Assembly: GCF_009870125.1 (NCBI RefSeq)
Contig: NC_046683.1
Coordinates: 55,567,869-55,631,868 of the forward strand
DNA: 64,000 nt
Direction: 5' to 3'
Origin: Drosophila pseudoobscura
Taxonomy: Eukaryota > Arthropoda > Insecta > Diptera > Drosophilidae
A program made the translations under genes and the position numbers. This document shows, piece by piece, positions 10,128 through 22,069 of this stretch (position 1 is its first letter; each line of letters starts with the position of its first letter). The notes under the pieces were generated by a model that worked only from the letters and a program-made list of their open reading frames with translations, did no database searches and had not been told where the DNA came from.

Positions 10128-11116
10128 CGCGTTTTAGTTAATTGCGTCAGACAAATACCCGGAACCTTATAAATAATTTGGCAAACCTTACTTTAATCTA
10201 AATCACGCACGTTTTTTCCCGGTAGTGTTGTCAACAGTGTGACGGCGGACTTATCGATAAAATATACCGTCCGACCCTCAGAAATATACCGATATACAGT
10301 AAATATACCGTCGGCTCATTTTGGACCCCAAAAAATACCAAAAAGTATCAAAACTACCGTAAACGGTCACTCTGCTTGTCAAGCAGTGCTGTCAAACAAT
10401 CGATAGTGGCGCCTTTCGATAGTTTTGAATAGAATGATTAAAAATCGATACTATCGATAGTGCCATCGATGGTTTGACACCTATATGTCCACTACTAAGA
10501 GGGAAATATGTAAACAAAACAGTTGGGAAAACTGCAGAAAAATCATTAAAATCAACGCAAAACTATAGTAATAGAGGGTGTGAGGGATCCACTGAAGCTG
10601 TAGTGTCATTCAGACAGACGAGTAGACCAAAAAGTCATCTGTGTAGTGGCGTGCAGAGGAGTCTGGCATTGGCTAACGAAAAATCTATATGCAAGGGTGC
10701 CGATCACATCCGCGACGGTAGCAAACTGTTGACCCCAGGCGCCACCCCACGAACACACAGAAGTAGGTCTTGTGGCACATACATGCGCATATATATGCAA
10801 CGCAATCAACGCCCCCAAACCGTTCCGATTCGTCATCGATTTACGCGGTGGCCCAAGCGACACAATGGAATGGATGTTACTCCGTTGAAAATTAAACAAA
10901 CCTAATTGATAGCGAACGAAAGCGAATGGAATGTTGCCCTTGGAGCAGAAATAGAAATTGATTTGTGTACCTGCTCGAAAATGCGCATTTCCTAAGTTGC
11001 GCTGCAGACTGCAAATAAAGAAACGCAGACGAAGACTCCACACAAACAGAAACACACACACACACAAAGGCAAGCGAAGAAAACCCTCGGCCCTACGGCA
11101 ACCTTGAGCGGACACA
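10128..11116. promoter_or_regulatory. divergent promoter region CG7182 / GAPcenA
   Basis: About 1 kb between two divergent start codons. It holds perfect DRE sites TATCGATA at 10252-10259 and 10452-10459, plus further ATCGAT cores near 10412, 10443 and 10466. It also holds a motif-6 array of ATATACCG units (about 10260-10320) and AATACC/TATC units to 10355, followed by a motif-1-like GGTCACTCTG at 10365. These are known elements of broadly expressed fly promoters (DREF, and the motif 1/6 class). The part from about 10,900 to 11,116 is probably GAPcenA leader. Confidence 0.7.
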
Positions 11117-14100
11117 ATGGATGATAATCTCAGCACAAAGTCCTCGGAGTCCTCGATAACGACCAGCGGGGAATACGAAATAGTCACCGACAGCAATGTC
11201 GCCAGTCCCACGGAGCCGTCAAAGCGAACTGTGGCCCCGGAGCCAAAGGAACCAGGCGCAGGCAAGCCGCCCACCTCGCTGAGTGCCTTGGCGCTCTCCT
11301 CTCCCGAGGGAGGTGGTGATCGATCCCCCACGCTGGACATGGCGCACAATCGCAACTTGAGCGATATTCAGCACGAGATGACGGACGCCCTGCGGGACCT
11401 GGAGCTGGAGCGAGGTGTAGGTGAGTACAGCGAGAACTGAAAGCATAGAAATTCCCAGTCTGCCAGACACGATCCGCTCCGACAGCTGTGCACACACGCT
11501 GGCTGAGCGCGCTCCAAATTGGAATTGAAATTTAAGCGAGTCGATAGTAAGTAATGCCAGCCAGCTGCAATCTTATCTATGTAAGCTTCGGTACGCCGAT
11601 GGTAGAGGGTGTCATGGCAACAAATAACAAACAAACGTTCCGTAAACCCCATAGCACATAACACATAACAATTTCAATACATTTCAGTTCAATTATTGTT
11701 TCTCGACTTGCGCACTTTTCTCGTAATTGTCAATTAACATTTAAATTTTGCAGCTGCCGGCGATAAGACTACGACCCAGCGAGTCCCGAATCATCAGCAA
11801 AAGTCTCTGACACTGCCATTAACTGGCACTGTCACTGGCACTGACCCCGAGATGCGTTTCCCCTGCAATATTTTTACGCCCAAGAGCGAGGAGGCTGTGG
11901 ACGATGCCTCCCACTCCGATGCACACAATCGCGTTGGCCATTCTGTGTTCTATGACTGCATTGATGCGAGTCCCGCCTGCGTGGAGGAGAAGCAGGATGC
12001 CATGAAGCCGGAGAAAGGCGACACAACCGACGAAGAGGGTGAGTTTTTGTGCCACATAGACAATGCTCTACTTTACACATATAAATCCATTGTAACAGTG
12101 TCAGAGATCGATCAGGGCTGTACCATTTTTTCGGGTGTGACCTACCTGGGTGCCGCAAACATCAATGCACCCAAATCCGAGACAGATGTCTACCGCATTA
12201 TGAACGAGCTGAACAGTGGCTCAAAGTCCGTGGGACTGAAGATAACTGTGAGCATTCCCATCTGCTCTGATGGTCTGGTCGTGTGAGTAGAAAAAGGAGT
12301 TTCCCCAAAAATATGATTCATTCAAGCTAGGTATTTCGCTCGTTTCCCTTTCCAGCCTTCATGATGCGGAGAGCAATACGATTATAGCTACCTACGAGAT
12401 ATCCAGCATTATTTTATACTATCGCGGTCCCGTGGATACGGCGGAGAATGGTTGCTTTGCCTTTACCTGGCTGCACGGAGATGCTCTTTTCCAATGCCAT
12501 GTGTTCCGGTGCCATATACCCGAGGCGGTAAATCAAGTGAGCGGTGAGTCAGATCAGATCATCTTCAGCACGGTTTTTGGCATGATCTCATTCGCTTATT
12601 TGCATTAATCTGTTTCCAGCCTGCTTCCAGAAAGCATTCCAGACGTATCCGCCCAGCATGAGCTGCAGCCTCACATCGGCCGTGGACATGGCCAACTCTG
12701 TAACGTCGGATGTGAGCGGTAACCCCCTTAACACGGCTGGCTACGAGTTCATCGTCTCCCTGGAGATACGCGAGAAGGTGGCCAAGAACTCCTATGCTGC
12801 AGTCCCCCGGGATCGGGGCTGCTTCAAGCTGCGAGCCAATACGGATAAAGAAGTATGCATTACCGTAAAGCAAACGCCCTCCAACGTACTCCAGCCCCTG
12901 TACATTGAGCGCTGCTTTGGCGTGCTCGTGGCCCCAGGCAAACTGGTGGTCCAGAAGGATATGCATCTCATTGATCTGCTCAACATGGGCTACGTGACAG
13001 CGCCAGGTGTACCAGCAGCTGGAGCAACAGCAGCAGCAACTGGAGGAGGAGGAGCAGCAACGGCAGAGTCCGAGAATGCCCTTGCGATAAATTCTTGCCT
13101 GCCCTATGCCATACGAGCCGAGTGGAAGGCCCAGGAGAAGGCCTTCGAGCAGCTGAATCTGGAATCGTCCAAAACCAATCTTACCGTGGCCGTGGACATT
13201 GTGATGCGTGGCATCCAGGAGCCAGTCCGGTTCGTGATTGAAACCCCAGTGACTATACAGTCGGCCAGCGAGATGCGCATCATGGATCACTTCATATCCA
13301 AACGCCCAATGACGCTGCGCTTCTACTTGCATCTCAAGCGCACCGATGAGCTCAATTGGAAGGTGAACAGCATAGATCCCTCGGAGGAGATCACGGATCA
13401 CCCGGGCCAGCAAGCAGCATCCTCGTCCCTGCTTAAGATGGGCATGAACAATCTTTCGCGCATTGTGCGCAGCACGTCCATTGCCTCAATCGAGGATGAT
13501 TGCCCCACAGACTACAGCAGTGATGGCGATGAGCCGCTCCTGAGTGGCACTGGCGAAGTATCCAAGGACTGCTCGCAGGATACACTCGATGAATGGGATC
13601 CCATTTTGCGGGAATGGGACAGCGAAAAGAGGCCCAAGAATCTGGCTCCCCTTGTGCGTCTCGGTGTCCCAGAGGCATTGCGTGAGAAGATCTGGCAGAA
13701 ACTGGCCAGTGTCGAGGGCAAGGTGGAGATGAACGACATGTACAAGATCCTGATCACCAAAGTTAGTAGTTTTCGAGCCTATAAAGGGAGTAAATTCAAT
13801 TGTAAATCTCTTATAGGAAACCAAATGCGAGACAGTCATCCAGCGGGATATACATCGCACTTTTCCGGCGCACAAATGCTTCAAGGAAACCGGCGGTTCT
13901 GGTCAGGATGCGCTCTTCAAGGTGTCCAAGGCATATGCTGTCCATGACAGCGAGGTTGGCTATTGCCAGGGCCTCAGCTTCATAGCAGCCAGTCTGCTGC
14001 TTCATGTGAGTAATTTATGAAAATAGGGAAAGCAATCGAACAGCAAACAATAAATGTTGGCTCTCCCAGATGCCCGAGGAAGATGCCTTCTGTGTCTTGG

Positions 14101-15925
14101 TCGCACTAATGTATGACTACGGGCTTCGAGATCTCTACAAGGCAGGGTTTGAGGTTCTGTATCTGCGGCTGTATCAACTGGAGCGGCTTATCAAGGATCA
14201 GCTACCCAAACTGCATGAGCATTTCACAGCCTGCGGCATTGAGACGCACATGTACGCCTCCCAATGGTTCCTCACTCTGTACACGGCTCGCTTTCCGCTC
14301 TGCTTTGTATTCCACGTACTGGACGTATTCCTACTGGACGGCTTGCCTGTGCTCTTCCAGGTGGCTGTGACACTGCTGTCAATCTGTGAGTCCGACCTGC
14401 GCCAGCTGGATTTCGAGGGCATACTCAAGTACTTCAGGGTAACGCTCCCCAAGAAGTGTCGCAGCTCCATTCAGGCGCGCAAAGTGATGAAGCAGTCGTG
14501 CGAGAGGAAGATCAAGAAACTTAAGCAGTACGAGGAGGAGTTCTTGCTTAAGAAGCAGCACAAAGAGCGCCTGGAGAAGGAGGCGCAGATCTATGAGAAC
14601 CGGTTCGGCGAGGAACGCCGCAAGCTTCAGGCGGAGATAGATACGGTGACCCAACAGCTGACCGTGGCCAATGAGCGGGCCGTAGATAAGGAGAAGAAGC
14701 ACACCGGCATCATACAGGAATACAAGCAGATCATCCAGCGTCAGGAGCAGGACATGAACACGCTCAGTGAGACGTTGAGCAAGGTCATGGTGAGTCTTTG
14801 ATAATGTATCGCAAAATATCTAACTAATGGAATCCTTTCCATCCAGCAAACGGTTTCCAAGTGCCAGCATTGCCTGCAACAGATCGATGGATTCGGCAAC
14901 GATAATGCCAAGTCCGGCGAAGGCCGCTCTAACCGGCAAACGGATGCCATGCGCAATGCCAATGAGCCGCCTCTGGGTCCATTGGATCCACTCAATGTCG
15001 CCTCCCATCGAATACGCGAACTGGAACTGGAGCTGGCCCAGGCCAAACTGGCGCAGGTGGAGGCCGAGTGCAAGAACCAGGATCTAAACCATCAGCTCAA
15101 CAACACACTCAGCGAGCTGCAGACCAATCGCAATAGCTGGCAGCCGTGGCTCTCCAAGACCTTCAACACTCTGCAGGAGAAGGTGACCACCCGAAGCGGT
15201 AATCGGGACAATGGCAGTGGCGGACCTACGCCCACATTCCAGTCGTACATGGGCCAGCCACCGACCACTCTCAGCGAGGCCAGTTCGCCCAGCGGCAATC
15301 AGGTAACATAAGGATCACAGAGACCCATCCATGACAGGACGAGCGCTGGACCGTGACCAGTTTTTAATGTATAATTTTGTTCATGTATAATTTCTTTAAT
15401 CTTTAAGTTGGGGTGTTCTCCTGGTATTTATCTCTCGGGGGATACCATTGGGAATACCCTCTCGCATTGCCTTTTTCATGTTTAATTTATGGCTAAACCA
15501 GCACACACCCCATGACACATACGCACAACTTTAAAGAATCTTACTTTGTAGCCATATCTGTTGACTATATCGAAGCACTGACCCCCCGCTTACGCTTACC
15601 TGCTGTTTCTGTTTAAACCTTGTTTTTTCTTCTTATTAATAGTATTGATATTTTTGCTGCTGCAAATAAAACCCCTATGTATATACACATATGTACGATA
15701 TATTTAAAGAACCTCTTACCATACTTGACTCTGGATTGCTGCCCTGCACTGGATCAGGAGTATAAGACATTTGCATTTGCCTCGGTGGGTGGATCACCGA
15801 AGCTGCCCAGCAAATTTCAGGCCACCAAGCTGCGGAACAGCATCGACAGCCTAAGGAACATTGTAGTTCCGCTGGAGACGGGCAAATCGCTGGCCGAGAA
15901 TCTCAAGCAGCAGCTGCAGCAGTAG
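11117..15925 (+). CDS. GAPcenA: RabGAP1 / GAPcenA, PTB-TBC Rab GTPase-activating protein
   Basis: Stimulates GTP hydrolysis by Rab GTPases; orthologue of RABGAP1/RABGAP1L. Exons: 11117-11420, 11754-12038, 12099-12282, 12356-12543, 12620-13761, 13817-14005, 14070-14789, 14847-15302 and 15758-15925, giving 1,211 residues. Domains: acidic/Ser-rich N-terminus; PTB/PID at about 200-330; a central DUF3694-like part to about 560 with an Ala/Gly-rich insertion (13014-13070); and a DEPLLSGTGEVSKD linker shared with the mammalian proteins. The TBC domain is at about 665-880, with arginine finger R715 in RDIHRTFP and glutamine Q752 in YCQG. Coiled coils follow at about 905-1000 and 1055-1090. Phases agree at every junction; the exon 4 donor at 12544, not 12537, keeps the frame. 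If exon 8 is not spliced, it ends with VT and stop at 15311. Confidence 0.93.
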
Positions 15926-16230
15926 CAGTAGGAAATCGGAAAATATATAGGGATATGTATGGATCGTGGATCCTGGCTAGCAGGCACCTCCACAGAATTG
16001 ACTACACGCCTTGGTATTATTTATCATATTCGTCTATATATACACACATATATAGTATACATACATACAAGTGTGAATTTTTTTGATTTCTATGATATAT
16101 ATGCGAGAATTAGATTTGTATGGTTATTTTGCACCTTTAAGGCACCCTAAAAGTCCCCAGATAATATCAAACTGTGGCCTACACAGTTTGACAAGCACTG
16201 GCCGAAGCTACACGTCTAACGCTATAAATG

Positions 16231-16236
16231 AATAAA
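16231..16236 (+). terminator. poly(A) signal of GAPcenA
   Basis: AATAAA about 305 bases after the long-isoform stop. It lies only 176 bp from the end of the converging receptor gene. Confidence 0.6.
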
Positions 16237-16411
16237 ATATGAAGTAAAATGCTAACTTTCTGTGTAATCCTTTACTCACACGTGGATTTGGACCACTAAA
16301 AGTACATATACATATACACATATCATCATTCCCACTAGATCCCACCCAGAATCACACCAGGGACATAATACTATCGTTCCATTTCTCTAACCCATTCCCA
16401 TCATCCTCTTT

Positions 16412-19400
16412 TTATATGAAGAACAAACGCTGTATTCCTTCGCTTCGCTTCTGAGGAGTGGACACCGCCATGGCCGCATAGTTCATCAGGAGATCGGCTG
16501 ACGAACTGCGCTGAATGAGGCGGCGTCTGCCGGCCCCACGTGCATTGCTAAAAGATCGACTTCTCACATGACCACGTCGTCGCTTGGGCCGCTGGGAGAC
16601 GGTTCCAAAGCAGGACACATGCTGCTCTGCCTCACTCTCGCTCTCGCTCTGAGTGGGGGGCATCGTTTGCTCCGTCATGGGGGACTGCAACGTTTGATTG
16701 GAGCCATCCAAATCCGGCGTCACCGTCTGAGATTCACTCTGATCTCCTGCTGCTCCAAGGCGGGCCCGTTTCCCGATGCTGTAGCTGGAGGGATCGCGGG
16801 AGAGCTCGGAGCCAAAGTTGCTGCTGCTGCGTTCGTGCGGCATATTGGTGCCGTAGCTGAGAAAGTCCGGGTACGGCAGATGCAGCTCGTGGGCAGCCGT
16901 GAACGCCTCGGGCGAGGAGAAGGTGTGCCGCAGTCGTTGCACGCGATAGCTTGGTCCATGCGGAGTCTGATGTACCAGCAGCCAGGAGCGCTTCAGATAC
17001 GTGTGCTCGGTGCAGTTGCTCGCCTGGGTCTGTTCCTGGTTCTGATACTGATTTGGATTCTGGGCGGAGGTGAGTGGACTGCCGAGCGTGGTAGAGGGCA
17101 TGCCTAGAGTGAGTGATATGTTGAGAGAGTCATCTCCGTCTCGGAAGGCGCCGTCGGTGCCGTCGTCCGCCGCACTGTTGGGCGTCGTTGGCTGCGCCTC
17201 CGCTCCCCCAGCGGCTGCGGGTAGTTCACGCCCATCGGATAACGGTGGCGGGCCCGTTGAAATCCCCACGGATTGGTGCGTGGTTGGGCGTGGGTCCGCT
17301 GCGGCTGCCGGGCCAGACGCGCCTGCAGAGCCTGCAATTTGGATTCTGTGGGTAAATTAGCCACTGCAAGGGAGGTGTTTCTGGGGATCGGATCACCTAC
17401 CACAAATTGCCGTGGCCAAAAGCACCCTCTGGGCCATCTGCTGGCTCTGCTCTGCATCCTGCGTGGTATCCGTGGCGGCCACGGCATGGGTCATGGCCGC
17501 CGCAGAAGTGCTGGGCTGATCCTGATCCCTGTCCAGGCTGCAGCTACGTTGCAACGGTAGCACGGACTGCATTGTGCAGTTACTGGGAGCCCGATTGCAG
17601 CTTCGGTCCCGGTGCTGGCGACGGGGACGACGCTGGCGCCGCGGCTCGCGCAGCTCCTGTTGCATCCCTATTTTTATTACCTCCTCGTAATCGGGCGGGG
17701 CCTCGTAGCTGGGTGGCTCGTCGGGCGTACGATCCTCGTCCTGGCGGTCCAGGAGCTCGCTTATGGTCTGCAAGTGACTCTGGAGCTCCCGCTGGTGCCG
17801 CGCCCTTACGCCCATCCTGTACAGGATCACCATCCAGCCAGATAGGACGCCAAAGATCCCCAATGTGCTGATGATGAAGATGCCCGTGGCTGTCTTCAGA
17901 TCCGGATACTGGTCCATCTTCGGAAAGTAGTAGTTGGGCTTGTGGGAGTACCAGCGACGATCGTGGTGCAGATGGGCCCAGTCCTCCTCGCAGGTCTCCG
18001 GCTCATCGGTTCCATCGCCGCAGTGATCGAATCCGTCGCAGTGCAGCCGAATGGAGATGCAGTGGTTATTCCCGCACAGAAACTCGGAGCCGATATAGCA
18101 ATCTGCGGCACAAAAAACATTAACAATCAGAAGGAGGGATCTCTCGTGGTACTCACTCAAATAGTTGAAAACGCTGTAGACAATGGCCAGCTTGGAGGGC
18201 ATCCCGAAGACTCCTCGTAGGCGTATGTAGTACCCAGTGAGGATGGGGGCTATGTGGTTCTCCTTGCTCAGCCCGTTGTTCGGCCACATCACATTCTCAA
18301 TCTCTACGCCGTCGGAGGTGGTCCCCTGGCGTATAGTGAGCTCTGAACGCGCTGCCATTCCATAGAAGTCGTCCACCCGCAGTGAGATGTGGGTCTTCAT
18401 CATCATGTAATTGTTGCCGGGCTTGATGATCCAAATGCAATCGAAGAGGCGCACATCTGTGGCATTCTCGATCATGTTCATCATGGTGATGGCCCCACCA
18501 GGTCCCGTGACCATGCCACCACAATCTGGGGATAAGGAATGTATGAAAACCTATTCGTTTTTAGGTAACAGTTCCTAGAGAATCCCATGCCATACAAGAT
18601 TATGTATGACCAGCAACCCTTTGTGCTTCCCAAAGACCCAGAATCGATTGTGTTACCCAACTGAACCGTGCAAGAGTCTCACCTAGTTTCCACTTAAACG
18701 CTCGCATTGACATTGATATTCGTCAAGTGGCCCAAACAAAACATAGCCCCTATACACCACCCCATTCCAACGACCACGAACCGAAATCAATATGACAATT
18801 GCCTGCAGACCTTCAAGTGCCCAACTAATCCACCAATTATCCCCCGTTACCCAACCAACCACCCACCCACAAGACACACAAAACCACTCACCTGTGTAGG
18901 GCACTAGTCGCTCCTCCTTGATCTGCTTTGATGAGACGAAGCTCACCTCGGCGCGGAAGCCAACGCCTGTGGCAGCATTACCCCGGAACTGCAGCAGCAA
19001 GGACTTGCCACTGCTGATTGTGATGGGTGGCCGAAAGTGCTCACCCGTGTATGAGTCCAGCATCTGGCCATTGGAGTCGAATATCTCGAGGGTGGAGGAG
19101 AGGCCAAGCTGAAAGTCGGTAAAGTCCAGGCGCACCTGGCAGTTGTCCGCCTCGCAGGTGAGGATGTGCTCGATCCCATAGTCCCTGGGATACGGCATGG
19201 GGAAGTATGGTGTGGATATGACCTGCGGCTGGTACTTGGGATTCCCATTGCCCACGATCGACTGCTTGGGCGAACCACTCACAATCCTCACGTTGCCTAA
19301 GGAAATACTAACATTGAATCATCCCTCAGGAGATAGGACTTCCTAATCAACTTACGTTCGGAGAAGTATTGCAGGGAAAAGACATGGGCATTGGTGGCTC

Positions 19401-19950
19401 TGTAGAAGAACTTGAGCTGCAACGTCCGTGTCTTGCTCCGGAATACCTTGCCATCGCCACAGAACTCCTGCCCAGAGATGGTTGAATCGTAGGGTGGCTC
19501 CGAGAACTGGATGTGCTCACAGGGACACATGCTCGACTTTCCGCCCGTATTGCCGCAGCTCTTCGAGAAGTTGGCATAGGTGAAGGTCACTCGGATGACG
19601 CACTCGGCGCAGGTGACCAGCTCCAGGTTGCACTGGTACCAGACGTCCCCAGCTACGGCATCGCTCTTGAATCCCAGCGGAGCGCTCTACGAACGATGGA
19701 TGTTGATCTGATCTGATCGGATCTTGGCTCTGAGAACTGCACTCACTCTATACGCCGTGTTGGTCACATTGCGAGCATGCAGTTCTCCTGCAGGGCTCCC
19801 TAGCTCGAGGAAGTGCCGCCTGCCATCCCAGTGATTGCAAATATCCAGATCCCGGTAGCTGGCACTGGCTGGATAGGCATCTCCCGGCCAGCACAGCAAT
19901 GTCGCCACATACGCCAGTAAGTAGCCATAGGCCACGTTTTGGGCTACCAT
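16412..19950 (-). CDS. Culd: CUB/LDLa single-pass receptor, probably Culd; frameshifted tail
   Basis: Type I membrane protein. Exons on the minus strand: 19950-19747, 19686-19356, 19296-18892, 18525-18157, 18102-17401 and 17345-16412, with phases agreeing at all junctions. The start MVAQNVAYGYLLAYVATLL is a signal peptide. Two to three CUB-like modules follow (strands such as PYPRDYGIEHILTC and a start at DCGGMVTGPGG). An LDLa repeat comes next (FLCGNNHCISIRLHCDGFDHCGDGTDE), then a membrane segment (GIFIISTLGIFGVLSGWMVIL) and a cytoplasmic tail with PPSY and PPDY. In the last exon the frame from the splice stops at 17104, while a coding-looking tail lies in another frame to 16412. A G5 run at 17205-17209 marks the likely switch. 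Known: Culd acts in endocytic trafficking of photoreceptor proteins. The domain order fits; the name is inference. Confidence 0.78.
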
Positions 19951-20211
19951 CGCGCGATGGTGCTGCTCCTCGTCCGTATCAATGATGACTGGCCAAGTGC
20001 CGACACAAGACTGTGGGCCAGTGTGCTGCCAAATCCAATAAGGCCTGGGACTGGGACCTACTGAGAAGCCTAACAAGTGGGCTACATAACCATAACGAGC
20101 CCTGTGTGGGTGGCTGGGCTGGAACTGGGCTGGAACTGTGACTAGGACAGGGGCCGGGTTAAAGACCTCTCGCGAGACTCTCGGGGGCTCTTGTGTCGGT
20201 AAAAAAATACA

Positions 20212-20217
20212 TTTATT
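20212..20217 (-). terminator. poly(A) signal of Idh
   Basis: Minus-strand AATAAA 213 bases after the Idh stop. The next gene's ATG is only about 260 bases further, so that gene's promoter and leader are squeezed between. Confidence 0.65.
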
Positions 20218-20429
20218 TGAAATTTCTTTTTCGTTAGACGTTACGGGGAATATTGAATGCGGATGAGGTCTCGCAGAGACAATGAACATTGAAATGTGCA
20301 TCGAGGACACAGCAAAGTAAACCTAAGACATGCACATTTTTTATATAGTAAGTGTATAGAGTACGAGGGACGAGGCGACGCTGAGTGGTTTCTTTAGAGG
20401 TGCGAGGCCTTGTGCTCTGGGTTGGATAG

Positions 20430-21680
20430 TCACTTGGCAGCGGCGGCGCTCTTGGCGAGAGCAGCCTCCAGATTCTTGGCCAGTGTGTCCATGAACTCAA
20501 AGGTCTCCTGGTAGTCCTTGCGCTCGACGGCGCTAATGCTGCCCTTAATGCAGATTGCCAGATCCTTGGTCATGGCACCGCCCTCGATGGTGTCGATGCA
20601 CACCTGCTCGAGAGTCTCGGCGAACTGCTGCAGTGGCACGTTGTCGTCCAGCTTGGCGCGGTGGAGCAGGCCACGGGTCCAGGCGAAGATCGAGGCAATG
20701 GGATTGGTGGAGGTCTCCTTGCCCTGCTGGTAGAAACGGAAGTGACGGGTCACTGTTCCGTGAGCGGCTTCGGCCTCGACGGTCTTGCCATCGGGGCAGA
20801 GCAGCACGGAGGTCATCAGACCCAGAGAACCGTAGCCCTGGGCAACGGAATCGGACTGCACATCACCGTCGTAGTTCTTGCAGGCCCACACGAAGCCGCC
20901 CTCGGATTTCATGGCATAGGCGACCATGTCGTCGATGAGACGGTGCTCATACCAGATGCCGGCGGCTTCGTACTGCTTCTTGTACTCTTTGTTGTAGATG
21001 TCCTCGAAGATGTCCTTGAAGCGACCGTCGTACTTCTTTAGGATGGTGTTCTTGGTGCTCATGTAAAGCGGCAGCTTGCGGTCCAGCGCAAACTTGAACG
21101 AGGCGTGGGCAAAGTCCACGATGGAATCGTCAGTGTTGAACATGCCGAGGGCGACGCCGGGACCCTTGAAGTCGTTGATAACCTCATCGATGACCTGGCC
21201 GTCGTTGCCTTTCCAGGTGAGGGTGAGCTTGCCGGGTCCGGGAACCACATAATCGACAGCCTTGTACTGATCGGCGTGGGCGTGGCGACCGATCACGATA
21301 GGCTTCTGCCAGCCAGAGACCAGGCGAGGCACATTCTTGCAGATGATGGCCTCGCGGAAGACGGTTCCTCCGAGAATGTTGCGGATGGTACCGTTGGGGG
21401 ACTTCCACATCTTCTTCAGATTGAACTCCTCCACGCGCTTCTCGTCGGGCGTGATGGTGGCGCACTTGATGCCCACATTGTACTTCTTGATGGCCTCGGC
21501 ACAGTCGATGGTGACCTTGTCCTCGGTCTGGTCGCGGTACTCAATGCCCAAATCAAATGTGTGCAGCTCGATGTCCAGGAAGGGCAGGATCAGCTTGTCC
21601 TTGATCGACTGCCAGATGATGCGGGTCATCTCATCGCCGAGCACATCCACCACGGGTCCAGCACGAATCTTTTGGGCCAT
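20430..21680 (-). CDS. Idh: NADP-dependent isocitrate dehydrogenase
   Basis: Oxidatively decarboxylates isocitrate to 2-oxoglutarate with NADP+, supplying NADPH. A single main coding exon of 416 residues, [20 protein letters not shown] through AKSAAAAK, is the cytosolic form. Active-site landmarks include GRHAHADQY (equivalent to the human R132 region), KSPNGTIRN and the family signature [21 protein letters not shown]. The ATG sits directly after an acceptor (CGCACAG), so it is both an initiator and a junction for upstream exons. The C-terminus lacks an SKL or AKL peroxisomal signal, unlike mammalian IDH1. Upstream, a separate exon adds a mitochondrial presequence. Confidence 0.97.
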   Translation of the reverse strand: MAQKIRAGPVVDVLGDEMTRIIWQSIKDKLILPFLDIELHTFDLGIEYRDQTEDKVTIDCAEAIKKYNVGIKCATITPDEKRVEEFNLKKMWKSPNGTIRNILGGTVFREAIICKNVPRLVSGWQKPIVIGRHAHADQYKAVDYVVPGPGKLTLTWKGNDGQVIDEVINDFKGPGVALGMFNTDDSIVDFAHASFKFALDRKLPLYMSTKNTILKKYDGRFKDIFEDIYNKEYKKQYEAAGIWYEHRLIDDMVAYAMKSEGGFVWACKNYDGDVQSDSVAQGYGSLGLMTSVLLCPDGKTVEAEAAHGTVTRHFRFYQQGKETSTNPIASIFAWTRGLLHRAKLDDNVPLQQFAETLEQVCIDTIEGGAMTKDLAICIKGSISAVERKDYQETFEFMDTLAKNLEAALAKSAAAAK

Positions 21681-21973
21681 CTGTGCGGGGCGACAAACGA
21701 GAGAGGTCTTGAATTTTGGAACAATAAAAAGGACAGGAACTTATTAGCTATTCGAAATGAGTGTGTAAATATTTTGTACGCGTGTCTGGGGAAATCACCT
21801 CGCTAACGCTTGCACTGTTTTCTCGGATGACCTTTTCCATTAAAATCTTTTGGGGATTTGATACCTATACACAGGGGATATGGTAAATGTAAATGATTAC
21901 AAATGAACGTTCGAGGCAAAGTGAACTTTGATCCGGATGGAATGGTCGGATCAGAGAGAGAGAGAGAACCTAC

Positions 21974-22069
21974 CACGGCGCTGCTGGCGAAGTTTGCTTG
22001 GAAGACGGCGCGTATCAATGGCGGCCGGCGGGCCGTCATCAGTGTGGCAGTGCGGCGGATAGCAAACAT
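21974..22069 (-). CDS. Idh: Idh alternative first exon, mitochondrial presequence
   Basis: On the minus strand an ATG at 22069 opens MFAIRRTATLMTARRPPLIR and runs 32 codons to a GTAGGT donor in phase 0. The Idh main exon starts in phase 0 at its own ATG, so splicing gives presequence plus full enzyme. The segment is rich in Arg, Ala and Thr with no acidic residue, the composition of a matrix-targeting peptide, and ends FASSAV. One locus would thus serve cytosol and mitochondrion, as is known for fly Idh. A (CT)n tract on the minus strand follows the donor. Confidence 0.85.

Noticed and set aside
12537..12543. Earlier GTGAGC donor for GAPcenA exon 4
   Set aside because: It would give phase 0, while exon 5 needs phase 1. 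The donor at 12544 restores VSACFQKAF, as in the RABGAP1 family.
21105..21806. Plus-strand open frame antisense to Idh
   Set aside because: Mirror of the strong codon bias of Idh; no domain and no splice support.
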